Source: Acidobacteria bacterium AB60 (GTDB lineage Bacteria > Acidobacteriota > Terriglobia > Terriglobales > Acidobacteriaceae). Taken from it: a stretch of DNA of 64,000 nt. This document shows positions 28,501 through 36,914 of this stretch, piece by piece. The position numbers and the translations under genes are program-made. The stretch's first letter is position 1. Every line of letters begins with the position of its first letter. The notes below the pieces were generated by a model. The model made no database searches and was not told the origin of the DNA. It saw only the letters and a program-made list of their open reading frames with translations. Location of the stretch: positions 62,001 to 126,000 of the forward strand of contig VANK01000009.1 of assembly GCA_008682415.1 (NCBI GenBank). Direction: 5' to 3'.

Positions 28501-28870
28501 GCCGGATCCCGAGATGGATGAAGAGGTGAGCGCGATTCCGCAGGAGCAGCTCTCGCGGCTGGCGGAGGAGGTGGCGCGCAAGCTGAATCAGGTGGGCCAG
28601 AGCAGCCCGACCGGCGGGGCTGGCCTGGGCTCGAACGCATCGCACGCGGGCGGGATTGCTCCCGAGGTACGCGCGGTGGGTTCCGGCAGCGGGACGTTCG
28701 CGCAGCGGCCGGAGATCGAGGACCGCGGGATCTATCATGCGGCGGACGCCATGCGCGATCTGTACGACATGGGGGATGCGCCGAGCTGCGGAGTGTGCGG
28801 AGCGATCATGGTGCGCAATGGAAGCTGCTACCGGTGCATGAGCTGCGGTTCAACGTCTGGCTGCAGCTAA
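25517..28870 (+). CDS. nrdJ: Adenosylcobalamin-dependent (class II) ribonucleoside-diphosphate reductase
   Basis: 1117 residues from the ATG at 25517 (AAGGAG 10 nt upstream). It makes deoxyribonucleotides using a cobalamin-generated thiyl radical and needs no NrdB subunit or oxygen. Visible marks are NPQCSACFINAVEDS for one redox cysteine, NPCSEYMFLDNSACNLASFN for the finger-loop Cys/Glu region, and PTGTIGFMMDCDTTGIEPD for the substrate phosphate region. An Ala/Pro-rich linker (about 845-870) separates the barrel from a C-terminal domain. The extreme C-terminus is a cysteine-rich tail (CGVCG...CYRCMSCG) that should relay electrons from thioredoxin. It has its own promoter with an NrdR box and its own terminator. 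nrdR itself is not in the window. Confidence 0.94.
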   Translation: MNEAQLHTSAATSTAAYSRGGLTFSRRFSSPHVSPYDEMQWEKRTASITDSKGNTIFEQKDVEVPLDWSMTATNIVASKYLHGQLGTPERETGVRALVKRVAETVRDWGIKGGYFATAEDAAIFYDELSHMLLTQRVAFNSPVWFNVGCDRLEPKADGSSWHWDAATGTVKFEATGYKNPQCSACFINAVEDSLDSILTLAKTEGMLFKWGSGTGTNLSPIRGSKELLSGGGEASGPLSFMRGFDAFAGVIKSGGKTRRAAKMVILNVDHPDIVDFIDCKAKEEAKAFALIRQGYDGSGPDSEAYSSIFFQNANNSVRVSDEFMRAYEADGDFWTKSVKDKSPVQKHKAREIMNKIAEATWQCGDPGMQFDTTINKWHTSKNTARINASNPCSEYMFLDNSACNLASFNLLKFVNAAGQFDIAAYRHAVSVVITAMEILVDNSGYPTESIARNSHDYRPLGLGYANLGALLMAFGLPYDSAAGRDFAATLTAIMCGQAYLQSAIIAGSCKPLGSATPLTAGSEQKGGACPGFYVNREPFLDVIRMHRAEVNKIGKSRTSGEPFSVPQLEPLIDASRECWDMALVYGEKYGYRNSQTTVLAPTGTIGFMMDCDTTGIEPDLALVKYKKLVGGGMIKIVNNTVPAALFKLGYKNDEVNAIVSYIDATGTIEGAPGIKPEHLAVFDCSFKPAKGTRSIHYMGHIKMMAATQPFLSGAISKTVNLPHEATVDDVAEAYAESWRQGIKAVAIYRDGSKGTQPLNTSMDTKKEPSALDAVGSRVLANIAAGQPVADADVKALEAKISDKLEVTAKQVIGAAAAFGKAMDEIAKAAAVPVIKATPAPPPAPLAPPPQDLNAPPRAVRHRLTEERASVTHKFSIAGHEGYITVGLYPTGQPGEIFIKMAKEGSTVSGLMDSFATAISLALQHGVPLRVLCEKFAHTRFEPSGWTGNEQIGYAKSLMDYIFRWLSLRFLSGTQLSLFAGFAPQAPQLPVSPTILPDPEMDEEVSAIPQEQLSRLAEEVARKLNQVGQSSPTGGAGLGSNASHAGGIAPEVRAVGSGSGTFAQRPEIEDRGIYHAADAMRDLYDMGDAPSCGVCGAIMVRNGSCYRCMSCGSTSGCS

Positions 28871-28921
28871 GGCTGAGGCGGGTTCACAGCACCACCAAAC
28901 AAACAACAGGAAGACTGAAAG

Positions 28922-28976
28922 CGCCGGCGGGTGAGATTCGGGAGAAGGGTCCCGGGTCTCACCCGCCGGCGTTTTT
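28922..28976. terminator. Strong terminator between nrdJ and the permease operon
   Basis: A perfect 15-bp stem, 28922-28936 with 28957-28971, whose loop contains a further 5-bp stem (28939-28943 with 28950-28954). It is followed by five T residues for the plus strand. On the minus strand the stem is followed by GCTTTC, so termination of the convergent permease gene is likely but weaker. Confidence 0.9.
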
Positions 28977-28992
28977 GGTTTGTTCTTCTGCT

Positions 28993-31665
28993 TTATTCCG
29001 AACGCAGAATGGCGGTGGGATCGGTGCGGAGGGCGCGCAGGACTGCGGGAATGGTGGCGAGAAGTGCGGTGAGCAGCAGGGCGCCGGTAGGCCAGGCGAT
29101 CATGTCGGCGTCGCTTGCCTTGACCTGATAGAAGAGCGAGGCGACGGAACGGGCGGCAGCGAATCCGAGGGCGAGGCCGGCGCCGGTTCCGAGGCCGACG
29201 GTGATCAAGGAATCGCCGGTGACGAGACGGACGATGCCTGCGCGGGGAGAGCCGATGGCGATGCGGATGCCGATTTCGCGGCGGCGCTGGAGGACGGAGT
29301 AGTTGAGCACGGCGTAGAGTCCGATGCCGGCGAGGAGGAGCGCGACGCCAGCGAAGAACGCGGCGAGCATGGCGAGCAGGCGCTCGCGGATGGTCTGATC
29401 GCGGACCAGGTCGAGCTGGGTGGTGAAGTTGGAAACGCGCAGGCCGTTGTGGCGCTGGGCGACGAGCCGGCGGAGGGAGTTGGCGAGGGCGAGCGGATTC
29501 GCGCTGCTGGTGTGAATGACGAAGGTGGAGAATTCAATGCTTTTGGGGGCGGACTTGGCATCGACCTCAGTGAAGGGGAGGTAGTAGACGGCGCGGCTGG
29601 GCTCGCGGAGATCGTGGTAGGGGATGTCGGGAACGACGCCGACGATCCTGTATTGGCTTGCTGAGCGAAAGTACTGATTGGCGCCGCGATCGAAGGTTCG
29701 GCCGATCGGGTCCTGTCCAGGGAAGAATATGCGGGCGAAGGTCTGGTTGACGATAGCGGCCCCGGGCTCAGTGTCCTGGGTGCCAAAGTCCCGGCCGGAG
29801 AGGAGAGGGATCTTCATGGTGGCGAGCCATCCTGGGGAGATGTTGAGGAACCAGGCGGGGGTGGGGCTGGGCGGCGCGCCGTTGATGGAGATGTCGCTGT
29901 TGATCTGGATGCCGCCGAGAAGCGGCCATCGGGCCATGGAGACGGAAGCGACGCCGGGGGCGGCACGCAGGGCCTCGGCAGTTTGGTCCCAGACAACGGG
30001 GAGCTGGCCTTTGGGGGCCACGGCTTCAAGGAGAAGGAGACGGTCGGTAGAGAAGCCAAGAGGGCGGTTCTGCAGGCGCTGGAAGGATGCGACGAACAGG
30101 GAAGAGAGAAAGAGGACGAGGACGCAGAAGGCGACCTGAAGCCCGATGGCTCCGCGCAGGAGTCGGCGCGGGGCGTGGGGATCTTCTCCCCCTTTGAGGG
30201 TGGCGACGGGCCGCACGGCAGAGGCGCGGAGAGCGGGCAACAAGCCGAGCAGCAGTATGACCAGTATGGTGAGGGCGAAGGCGAAGAGGAGGACGCGGGC
30301 ATCGGCGGGAAGAGCGAGGCGCGCGGGGTTGTCGGGCGGATTGACGAGGCCGAGAACAAACGGGGCGGACCATGCGGCGAAGAACGCGCCGAGGGCGGAG
30401 GCCAGCAGGGCAAGCAGCGCGCTCTGGACGAGGATGAGCTGGACGAGACGACGGCGGCCGGCGCCGATGGAGATGCGAAGGGCCATTTCGTGGGCGCGGG
30501 CGGCAGCCTGGGCGGTCATCATGTTGGCGACGTTGACGCAGGCGATGAGCAAAACGAGAGCGACCATGAGGCCGAGGACGCCGAGAAGGCGGCGATATTC
30601 CTTCTGGAGTTCGGAGATGCCTGCGCCGGCGGGAGAGAAGACGAGCTGCTTCTGGAGATGGCGTTCGATTTGCGCCGGAGTCATGCCAAGCAGGCATTTG
30701 GCGCATCCCGCTTCGAATGCGCGGATGATGGCGGAGAAGCGTTGACGAACGGGCTCGAGGACAGTCGATGGGTCCGCATCGGGTTTCAACATCAGGAAGG
30801 TGTGGTGCCAGTTGACGCCTTGCTGGGCGGCGAGGGAATTCATGTTGAGGGGAAGAAAGACATCGGTGACGGTCCCGGTTTCGGTGCCGGTGAAATCGCG
30901 CGGTCCGATGCCGATGACCTCGAAGGTCTGATTGCCGAGGTGGAGAGAGCTGCCGAGGACGCGGGGATCGCGGGCGAAGCGGTGATTCCAGTAATCCCAG
31001 GAGAGGACGGCATAGGGAGCGAGGCCCGGGCCGCGGTCGTCGGCGGGCGCGAGGAGACGGCCGAGTGCGGGCTGCAGGCCGAAGAGGGGGAACATGTTCG
31101 CGGAGACGTACACGACGTGGGCTTTCTCCATGTCGTTTTCCGTGGACCAGGTGATGTCGGTGAGGTCGGCGTCGCTGACGGCGACGAGGTCGGCCTGTTC
31201 TTTGGAAGCATCGCGCAGGAGGTTGAATTCGGCCGTGGCCCAGTAGCGGTCTTCGATGGGCCTGCCTTCGGGTCCGATCAATTTGCGCGAGAGCGCGTAG
31301 AGCCTGTTGGCGCCGGCGATGGGCAGAGGACGCCACAGCAGGGCGTCGATGAGGCGGAAGGCGGCGACACAGGATCCGAGGCCGAGGGCGAGAGAGACCA
31401 CCGCCGCAGCCGAGGTGATCTTGTTGCGGCACAGCTGCCGCCAGCCGAAGCGGACATCGGCGAGGAGAGACTCGAGTGTGCCGGCGACGCGAATGCCGTG
31501 GCTCACTTCGCGGGCGTGCAGGGGGGAGCCGAAGGCGCGCCGCGCTTCGCCGGGATCGCGTCCCGCGGCGATGGCTTCGTCGAGGTGGGCCTGCAGTTCT
31601 TCGTCGATCTCGCGGTTGAGGCGTTCGGCGCGGAAGACGTTGGCGATGCGCGAGAGCAGAGACAT
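28993..31665 (-). CDS. ABC-type permease of the Acidobacteria-duplicated (ADOP) family, copy 1
   Basis: 890 residues. An N-terminal cytoplasmic region (LNREIDEELQAHLDEAIA) typical of ADOP permeases is followed by a TM helix at about 85-110, a MacB-like periplasmic domain, a first FtsX block of three helices (about 385-495), a second periplasmic domain and a last FtsX block at the C-terminus. AGGAGG gives a strong ribosome site. No ATP-binding subunit is encoded nearby, so a separate MacB-type ATPase must energise it or it works otherwise. It is last gene of PadR-permease-permease, 39 nt after its paralogue. Substrate is unknown; related MacB systems export drugs or peptides. Confidence 0.88.
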   Translation of the reverse strand: MSLLSRIANVFRAERLNREIDEELQAHLDEAIAAGRDPGEARRAFGSPLHAREVSHGIRVAGTLESLLADVRFGWRQLCRNKITSAAAVVSLALGLGSCVAAFRLIDALLWRPLPIAGANRLYALSRKLIGPEGRPIEDRYWATAEFNLLRDASKEQADLVAVSDADLTDITWSTENDMEKAHVVYVSANMFPLFGLQPALGRLLAPADDRGPGLAPYAVLSWDYWNHRFARDPRVLGSSLHLGNQTFEVIGIGPRDFTGTETGTVTDVFLPLNMNSLAAQQGVNWHHTFLMLKPDADPSTVLEPVRQRFSAIIRAFEAGCAKCLLGMTPAQIERHLQKQLVFSPAGAGISELQKEYRRLLGVLGLMVALVLLIACVNVANMMTAQAAARAHEMALRISIGAGRRRLVQLILVQSALLALLASALGAFFAAWSAPFVLGLVNPPDNPARLALPADARVLLFAFALTILVILLLGLLPALRASAVRPVATLKGGEDPHAPRRLLRGAIGLQVAFCVLVLFLSSLFVASFQRLQNRPLGFSTDRLLLLEAVAPKGQLPVVWDQTAEALRAAPGVASVSMARWPLLGGIQINSDISINGAPPSPTPAWFLNISPGWLATMKIPLLSGRDFGTQDTEPGAAIVNQTFARIFFPGQDPIGRTFDRGANQYFRSASQYRIVGVVPDIPYHDLREPSRAVYYLPFTEVDAKSAPKSIEFSTFVIHTSSANPLALANSLRRLVAQRHNGLRVSNFTTQLDLVRDQTIRERLLAMLAAFFAGVALLLAGIGLYAVLNYSVLQRRREIGIRIAIGSPRAGIVRLVTGDSLITVGLGTGAGLALGFAAARSVASLFYQVKASDADMIAWPTGALLLTALLATIPAVLRALRTDPTAILRSE
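31567..31623. repeat. 57-bp direct repeat, copy A (within permease 1)
   Basis: Identical base for base to 34252-34308, 2685 bp away. Both copies encode the N-terminal REIDEELQAHLDEAIA region of the two permeases, in the same frame. Confidence 0.9.
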
Positions 31666-31704
31666 TGAGTACCTCCTGCAGAGCCGTTGCGGACCAGCGC
31701 CGCG

Positions 31705-34350
31705 TTATTCCGTGCGGAGAATCTCCGTGGGATCCGTGTGGAGCGCGCGGAGCACCGCGGGCAGAACGGCGACGACAGCGGTGGCGATGATGGCGCCGGC
31801 GGGCAGTCCCAGCATGGAGGGGTCGGTGGACCTGACCTTATAGAAGAGCGGCTCGACATAGCGTGCCAACTGCAGGCCCAGGAGAACGCCGGCGCCGGCT
31901 CCGAGGACGACCATGGCGAAGATGTCGCGGCTGACGAGGCGGGCGATGGCACTGCGAGGCGAGCCGACAGCCATGCGGATGGCGATCTCGCGGCGGCGCT
32001 GCAGGACCGAGTAGTTCAGAACGCCATAGAGGCCGATTGCGGCCAGCAGGAGCGCCACGCCCGTGAAGAAAAGAGCGAGCATTGCGACCAGGCGCTCGCG
32101 AATGGTCTTGTCGCGAACGGCCTCGTCCTCGGTGCTGATGTTGCTGACGCGCAGGCCTGCATGGGCGTCTGTGATCTTACGCCGCAGCGTTCCGGCGAGC
32201 GCGAGCGGATCCTGGCCGAGGGTGCGGACGACGAATGTAGCTTGCTCTTCGGCCTGGAGCGGAAGCCCGGGAGTGTCGGCGGTTTCGTGAAAGGGAACGT
32301 AGGCGACGGGCAGGATTGATTCGCGGAGATCGCGATAGGGAGCATCGGCGACCACGCCGACGATCTGATAGGTGTGGCCCCACATGCCGTAGGATTTGCC
32401 AACCGGGTTCTCGCCGTTGAAAAAGGTGTTAACGAAGGTCTGGTTGACAAGGGCCTGACCGGGCGAGGTGTCATTACTGCGCAGATCGCGTCCGGCGAGC
32501 AAGGGGATCTTCATGACGTCGAGCCATCCGGGCGAAACGGTGAGGCCGAAGGCGAGGATGGATCCCGGCGGGCCGCCGTTGAGGGAGACGTAGCTATTCC
32601 AGGCACCTCCGGTGAGCAGCGACCAGCCGCATAGCGCGACCTTGTCGACGCCGCCTGTATCGGAGAGCCGCTCGGCCATCTGATCCCAGACCACGGGCGG
32701 CTGCGGATTCTGAGCCACGGTTTCGAGCAGGAGAAGGCGATCGGGGGAGAAGCCCAGGGGGCGGTTGGCGAGGCGCTGGAACGACGCGACGAAGAGGCTG
32801 GAGACGAAGAGCACGAGGAAGCAGAACGCCACCTGCATGGCGATCATGCCGAACATCATGCGGCGGCCGGCGTGAGGGCTGCCCGAACCTTTGAGAGCCA
32901 TGGCGGGGCGCACGGCCGAGGCGCGCAGCGCGGGCAGGACGCCGAAGAGGAGGATGACGCCGACGATCAGCGCGAGGCCGAAGCAGAAGACGCGCGCATC
33001 GGCAGCCAGCACGAGGCGCGCCGGATCGTCCGGCGGATTGATGCGGGCGACGACGAAGGGCGCGGCCCAGGCGGCGAAGAAGGCTCCCAGGATAGCGGCG
33101 GCGAAGGCGAGCAGGCCGCTCTGGACAAGGATCAACTGTACGAGCCGGCTGCGGCCGGCGCCGATGGAGACGCGCAGCGCAAGCTCCTGCGCCCGGGCTG
33201 CGCCTTGCGCGGTCATGAGATTGGCGACATTGGCGCAGGCGATGAGGAGCACCATCGCGACGAGAATTCCGATCATTTGCAGAGCCTTGCGATACTCCGA
33301 CTGCATGCGCGAGACGCCGCTCGAAGCAGGCTCCAGGTTGAGGTGCTGGTTGAGGAAACGATCGAGGAGCTTGCGCGGGGCGTTGCGAACCCCTTTCAGA
33401 CGGTTGGTTTCGAACGCGCGGCTCACCGCCTCCAACTCCTGGCGCAGCGGCTCGAGAGCGACGCCGGGACGAGCGAGGAGAAGAGTGTTGAGCCAGGTTG
33501 CGTTCGGTTCGGTAAACCCATCGCTCATGCAGACCGGCAGAAAGATCGCGGTTACCACGCCGGGGCTGGTGCCGGTAAACGGCTTGTCGGCGACGCCGAT
33601 GATCTGGAACGTGTCCTTGCCCATGCGGAAGGTGCGCCCAAGGACCGAGGGATCTTTCCCGAACCGGTTCGCCCAGTAGTCATAAGAGAGGACGGCGTAG
33701 GGCGCGGAATGCGGGGCGTTGTCGTCGGCCTCCGTGAAGAGGCGTCCCAAGGCGGGCTTGATGCCGAACGTATTGAACATGGACCCGGAGACGTACTGTG
33801 CATGAGCTTTTTCGGTCTCCTGGTCGGAGCCGTAGGTGATGTCATGACGAAGGGCCAGGGAGACGGCGATGAGCTGCGCCCGGTCCCCGGCTGCGTCGCG
33901 CATCAGCTTGAAATCCGGGTAGGCCCACCCATCGAAGGTCTGGAAAGCGCCGTTGAAGCCGAAGCCGCTGCGCGATAGCGAGTAGAGGTGATCGGCGTGG
34001 GCGACGGGAAGCGGACGCCACAACAGGGCGTCGATCAGGCGGAATGCTCCGACGCACGAGCCCATGGCCAGGGCGAGAGAAAGCGCAGCAGCGATCGACG
34101 TGACTTTGTTGCGGCGCAGCTGGCGCCATCCGAAGTGGAGGTCCGCAACCAGGGACTCAAGCCAGCCCGCGACGCGCACGCGATGACCGGCTTCGCGGTA
34201 GCGGAGGGACGAGCCCAGCGCGCGCCGCGCCTCCTCTGGGTCGCGGCCGGAGGCGATGGCTTCGTCGAGGTGGGCCTGCAGTTCTTCGTCGATCTCGCGG
34301 TTGAGGCGATCGGCGCGGAAGACATTGGCGAGGCGCGAAAGCAGAGACAT
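31705..34350 (-). CDS. ABC-type permease of the Acidobacteria-duplicated (ADOP) family, copy 2
   Basis: 881 residues with the same order as the neighbouring permease: an LNREIDEELQAHLDEAIA cytoplasmic start, first TM helix, MacB-like periplasmic domain, FtsX helices, second periplasmic domain and C-terminal FtsX helices (LVAMLALFFTGVALLLAAIG). The two proteins are near-identical in the first 35 residues and diverge in the periplasmic parts, suggesting duplication followed by change of ligand. The ATG lies 1 nt after the PadR stop (TGA-C-ATG), so translation is coupled to the repressor gene. Confidence 0.88.
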   Translation of the reverse strand: MSLLSRLANVFRADRLNREIDEELQAHLDEAIASGRDPEEARRALGSSLRYREAGHRVRVAGWLESLVADLHFGWRQLRRNKVTSIAAALSLALAMGSCVGAFRLIDALLWRPLPVAHADHLYSLSRSGFGFNGAFQTFDGWAYPDFKLMRDAAGDRAQLIAVSLALRHDITYGSDQETEKAHAQYVSGSMFNTFGIKPALGRLFTEADDNAPHSAPYAVLSYDYWANRFGKDPSVLGRTFRMGKDTFQIIGVADKPFTGTSPGVVTAIFLPVCMSDGFTEPNATWLNTLLLARPGVALEPLRQELEAVSRAFETNRLKGVRNAPRKLLDRFLNQHLNLEPASSGVSRMQSEYRKALQMIGILVAMVLLIACANVANLMTAQGAARAQELALRVSIGAGRSRLVQLILVQSGLLAFAAAILGAFFAAWAAPFVVARINPPDDPARLVLAADARVFCFGLALIVGVILLFGVLPALRASAVRPAMALKGSGSPHAGRRMMFGMIAMQVAFCFLVLFVSSLFVASFQRLANRPLGFSPDRLLLLETVAQNPQPPVVWDQMAERLSDTGGVDKVALCGWSLLTGGAWNSYVSLNGGPPGSILAFGLTVSPGWLDVMKIPLLAGRDLRSNDTSPGQALVNQTFVNTFFNGENPVGKSYGMWGHTYQIVGVVADAPYRDLRESILPVAYVPFHETADTPGLPLQAEEQATFVVRTLGQDPLALAGTLRRKITDAHAGLRVSNISTEDEAVRDKTIRERLVAMLALFFTGVALLLAAIGLYGVLNYSVLQRRREIAIRMAVGSPRSAIARLVSRDIFAMVVLGAGAGVLLGLQLARYVEPLFYKVRSTDPSMLGLPAGAIIATAVVAVLPAVLRALHTDPTEILRTE
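34252..34308. repeat. 57-bp direct repeat, copy B (within permease 2)
   Basis: Exact copy of 31567-31623. Recombination between the copies would remove one permease and leave a single in-frame hybrid gene. Confidence 0.9.
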
Positions 34351-34351
34351 G

Positions 34352-34681
34352 TCATGCCTCCCGGAGAACGCGGTTGATGGCTACGCTGACGGCTTGCCAG
34401 CGCGATTCTTCCGCGCTGAGCTGTTTTTTGCCGGCGGCTGTGAGTTCGTAGATGCGAGCGCGGCGGCCCGTATCCTTTTTGACCCACTCCGCGCGGATCC
34501 AACCGGCCTCTTCCATGCGATAGAGGGCCGGGTACAGAGAACCTTCTTCGGCGCGCAGCACCTCGCCGGAGGTGTCGGCGATGGCGGCCATGATGGCGTA
34601 ACCGTGGAGGCGAGGGCGCCGGGAAAGAATCTTCAGCACCAGCAGATCGAGAGAGCCTTGCAGAGCGTCGGTCCTAGCCAT
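34352..34681 (-). CDS. PadR-family transcriptional regulator
   Basis: 109 residues, a single winged-helix PadR domain: GSLDLLVLKILSRRPRLHGYAIM, EEGSLYPALYRMEEAGWIRAEW (the wing and recognition helix) and RARIYELTAAGKKQL. Short PadR proteins of this kind repress the permease genes beside them; here the stop and the permease start are 1 nt apart. No ribosome site precedes the ATG, and the -10 of the promoter (34693-34722) lies only 11 nt away, implying a 5' leader of about 4-5 nt. Confidence 0.93.
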   Translation of the reverse strand: MARTDALQGSLDLLVLKILSRRPRLHGYAIMAAIADTSGEVLRAEEGSLYPALYRMEEAGWIRAEWVKKDTGRRARIYELTAAGKKQLSAEESRWQAVSVAINRVLREA

Positions 34682-34684
34682 ACT

Positions 34685-34722
34685 TAGATGTCTTTATATA
34701 GATGACTGAGTATCGATGTCAA
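34685..34722 (-). promoter_or_regulatory. PadR promoter with direct repeats
   Basis: Minus strand TTGACA (34722-34717), 18-bp spacer, TATAAA (34698-34693). ATCTA occurs twice, 14 bp apart (34703-34699 and 34689-34685), flanking the -10, in the place where an autorepressor would bind. The same spacing of TCTA is seen before the second PadR gene at 44847. Confidence 0.65.
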
Positions 34723-34812
34723 ATGCGGCATTTTGACGCTGTACCATGCTGTGCATAGAGCTGGATTGGTAAGGGTGGATTCTATGTATTCGCAAGGTGG
34801 AGGCATGGAGCG

Positions 34813-36420
34813 ATGAAGAGACGGGGTGCGGTGCGGGTGACCACCCTGATGGTCTTGCTGGGTGCGGGGTTGGTCCTGGCGTTTTCGGCCTGCGCACAGG
34901 ATGCGCGCAACCCTGAGGCGCGAAACCCGGAGCAACGTACGCAGGTGGCCCATCCTGCGGGGCAGCCAGCCGAGCAAGCGAAGGAGAGCGAGACGCCGAT
35001 TCCGCCGGAGAGGTCGTCGGTGACGCGCCATGATCTGACGCTGAACGGGCATGTGCTGCGCTACACCGCGACGGCCGGGACACTGCTGATCGCCGACGAG
35101 GACGATAAGCCTTACGGGAGCATGTTTTATGTGGCGTACACGCTGGACGGCGCGGAGAGCAAGACGCGGCCGGTGAGCTTCCTTTATAACGGCGGGCCAG
35201 GGTCGGCGACGTTGTGGCTGCACATGGGGTCGTTTTCGCCGGTGCGGGTGGTGACGGACAGTCCCAAGCCAACGGCCGGGCCTCCCTTTCAACTGGTGCC
35301 GAACCAGGATTCGCTGCTGGATAAGACGGATCTTGTGTTTATTGATGCTCCGTTGACGGGGTACTCCCGTGCGGTGGGCAAGGCACAGGCCAAGGACTTC
35401 ACTGGCGTGGACCAGGACCTGCGGGCGTTCGAGCGATTCATCGTGCGGTATCTGACGCTGAACCAGCGGTGGAACTCGCCCAAGTTTCTGATTGGCGAGT
35501 CGTATGGAACGACGCGCTCGGCGGGGCTGGCGGACATGCTGGGCAACGATGGCGTGCAACTGAACGGAGTGGTGCTGATCTCGTCGATCCTCAACTACAA
35601 CATCCGGGCGGGCGGCTACGACCTGCTGTATATCGGCAACCTGCCGAGTTATGCGGCTGCGGCCTGGTATTTCAACAAGGTGCCAAACAAGCCCGCGAGC
35701 CTGGCGGAGTGGGTGCAGCAGGCGCGCGATTTCGCTTCGGGGGCGTACGCGCACGCCCTCTTTGAAGGGGATGGGCTGCCGGCGGCGGAGCTGGATGCAG
35801 TCGCCAAGGAGGTGGCGCGGTTCACCGGGCTGAGCGTGGACTACGTGAAGGAGACGAATCTGCGCGTGGCGCCGAGCCGGTTTCGCAAGGAGGTGCTGCG
35901 GGATCAGCGCTTCACGCTGGGACGGTACGATATGCGCTTTGAAGGCGAGGACCTGGACGCGGCGGGCGAGAGTCCCGGCTATGATCCGTCGAGCACCGGC
36001 ATCAGCGGCGCGTTCATTGGTTCGTTGCACAACTACCTCGAGACGGAGCTGAATTTTCAGAGCACGGACGAGTACCGGCCCAGCGCCAACTCGATCGGGC
36101 AGTGGGACTGGAAACATCGGCCTCCGAGCGGGGGGCAGCAGGGCGGGGAGCAGCCGCAGCCATACGTGGCGGCGGACTTGGCCAGCGCCATGCGCAAGAA
36201 CCCGCACCTGCGGGTGTTCTCCGCGAACGGTTACTTCGACTTGGCAACGCCTTTCTTCCTTACGGAATATGACGTGTCGCACATGGATTTGCCCGCGGAG
36301 CTGAAGGGCAACGTGCAGTTTGGCTACTACGCCTCCGGACACATGATCTATCTGAATACCGAGGCGCTGCATCAGTTGCGGGGAGACCTGGAGAAGTTCA
36401 TCGCTGACGCACAAAAGTGA
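34813..36420 (+). CDS. Secreted serine carboxypeptidase-like protein (peptidase S10)
   Basis: 535 residues with an N-terminal export signal (VTTLMVLLGAGLVLAFSACAQ); the cysteine may be lipidated but the lipobox is weak. S10 marks: oxyanion-hole segment YNGGPGSATLW (125-135), nucleophile S230 in GESYG, aspartate region NGYFDLATP and histidine in YASGHMIYL near the C-terminus, so the triad appears complete. It should trim residues from peptide C-termini in the periplasm or outside. The gene is divergent from the PadR operon and stands alone. The region just after the signal has a small internal repeat (RNPEARNPEQ). Confidence 0.9.
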   Translation: MKRRGAVRVTTLMVLLGAGLVLAFSACAQDARNPEARNPEQRTQVAHPAGQPAEQAKESETPIPPERSSVTRHDLTLNGHVLRYTATAGTLLIADEDDKPYGSMFYVAYTLDGAESKTRPVSFLYNGGPGSATLWLHMGSFSPVRVVTDSPKPTAGPPFQLVPNQDSLLDKTDLVFIDAPLTGYSRAVGKAQAKDFTGVDQDLRAFERFIVRYLTLNQRWNSPKFLIGESYGTTRSAGLADMLGNDGVQLNGVVLISSILNYNIRAGGYDLLYIGNLPSYAAAAWYFNKVPNKPASLAEWVQQARDFASGAYAHALFEGDGLPAAELDAVAKEVARFTGLSVDYVKETNLRVAPSRFRKEVLRDQRFTLGRYDMRFEGEDLDAAGESPGYDPSSTGISGAFIGSLHNYLETELNFQSTDEYRPSANSIGQWDWKHRPPSGGQQGGEQPQPYVAADLASAMRKNPHLRVFSANGYFDLATPFFLTEYDVSHMDLPAELKGNVQFGYYASGHMIYLNTEALHQLRGDLEKFIADAQK

Positions 36421-36467
36421 GGCGTTTGTTCTGTTGATCGCGCATACCGGCCTGTATGCTGGGGCGC

Positions 36468-36914
36468 ATGCGACCTCAACCGCTCATTGCCGTTACCGAC
36501 GTAGAAGCCAGCAGCCGGTGGTACCAGCGATTGCTGGGCTGCCGCAGCAATCATGGTGGTTCGCACTACGAGCAGCTTGTTTCCAAAGGGCAGCTGATTC
36601 TGCAGCTGCACAACTTCGATGTAGAGCATCACCACGGCAAGATCGGCGACCGCCATTCCAAGCCCTACGGAAATGGCGTGCTGCTGTGGTTCGAGGTGGA
36701 AGACTTCGACGACGTAGTGCGGCGGGCGACGGAGATGGGCGTGGAGATGGTGCTGCCCAAGCATCGCAACCCGCAGCCGCCGGAGGATGGCGGACCGAAT
36801 CACTGGGAGTGCTGGATGAAGGACCCCGATGGGTATGTCGTGGTGGTCGCCAGTCCGTACGGGACCGCGGACGGGGCATGGCATCCCGAGGGTCCGGTGT
36901 TTGGCGGGAATTAG
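36468..36914 (+). CDS. VOC/glyoxalase-family protein
   Basis: 148 residues from ATG 36468 (36456 is also possible). A bleomycin-resistance/glyoxalase fold: PLIAVTDVEASSRWYQRLLG at the N-terminus, GVLLWFEVEDFDDVVRRA in the middle and WMKDPDGYVVVVASP at the end, where H/E metal ligands usually sit. An HxxxH-rich loop (EHHHGKIGDRHSKP) is present. It is either a small dioxygenase/isomerase or a resistance-type binding protein; substrate cannot be assigned. Its stop TAG overlaps the stop of the convergent flavodoxin gene. Confidence 0.85.
   Translation: MRPQPLIAVTDVEASSRWYQRLLGCRSNHGGSHYEQLVSKGQLILQLHNFDVEHHHGKIGDRHSKPYGNGVLLWFEVEDFDDVVRRATEMGVEMVLPKHRNPQPPEDGGPNHWECWMKDPDGYVVVVASPYGTADGAWHPEGPVFGGN

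Noticed and set aside
26408..28738. A 776-codon minus-strand reading frame opposite nrdJ
   Set aside because: It has no recognised domain and is the mirror of a highly conserved enzyme; GC-rich codons leave few stops in the opposite frame.
29983..31668. A 561-codon plus-strand reading frame opposite permease 1
   Set aside because: It is Gly/Glu/Ala-rich without domain features and antisense to a clear permease with a strong ribosome site.
36456..36914. Longer start of the VOC protein at 36456
   Set aside because: Possible but adds only four residues; neither start has a strong ribosome site, so the choice is not decisive.
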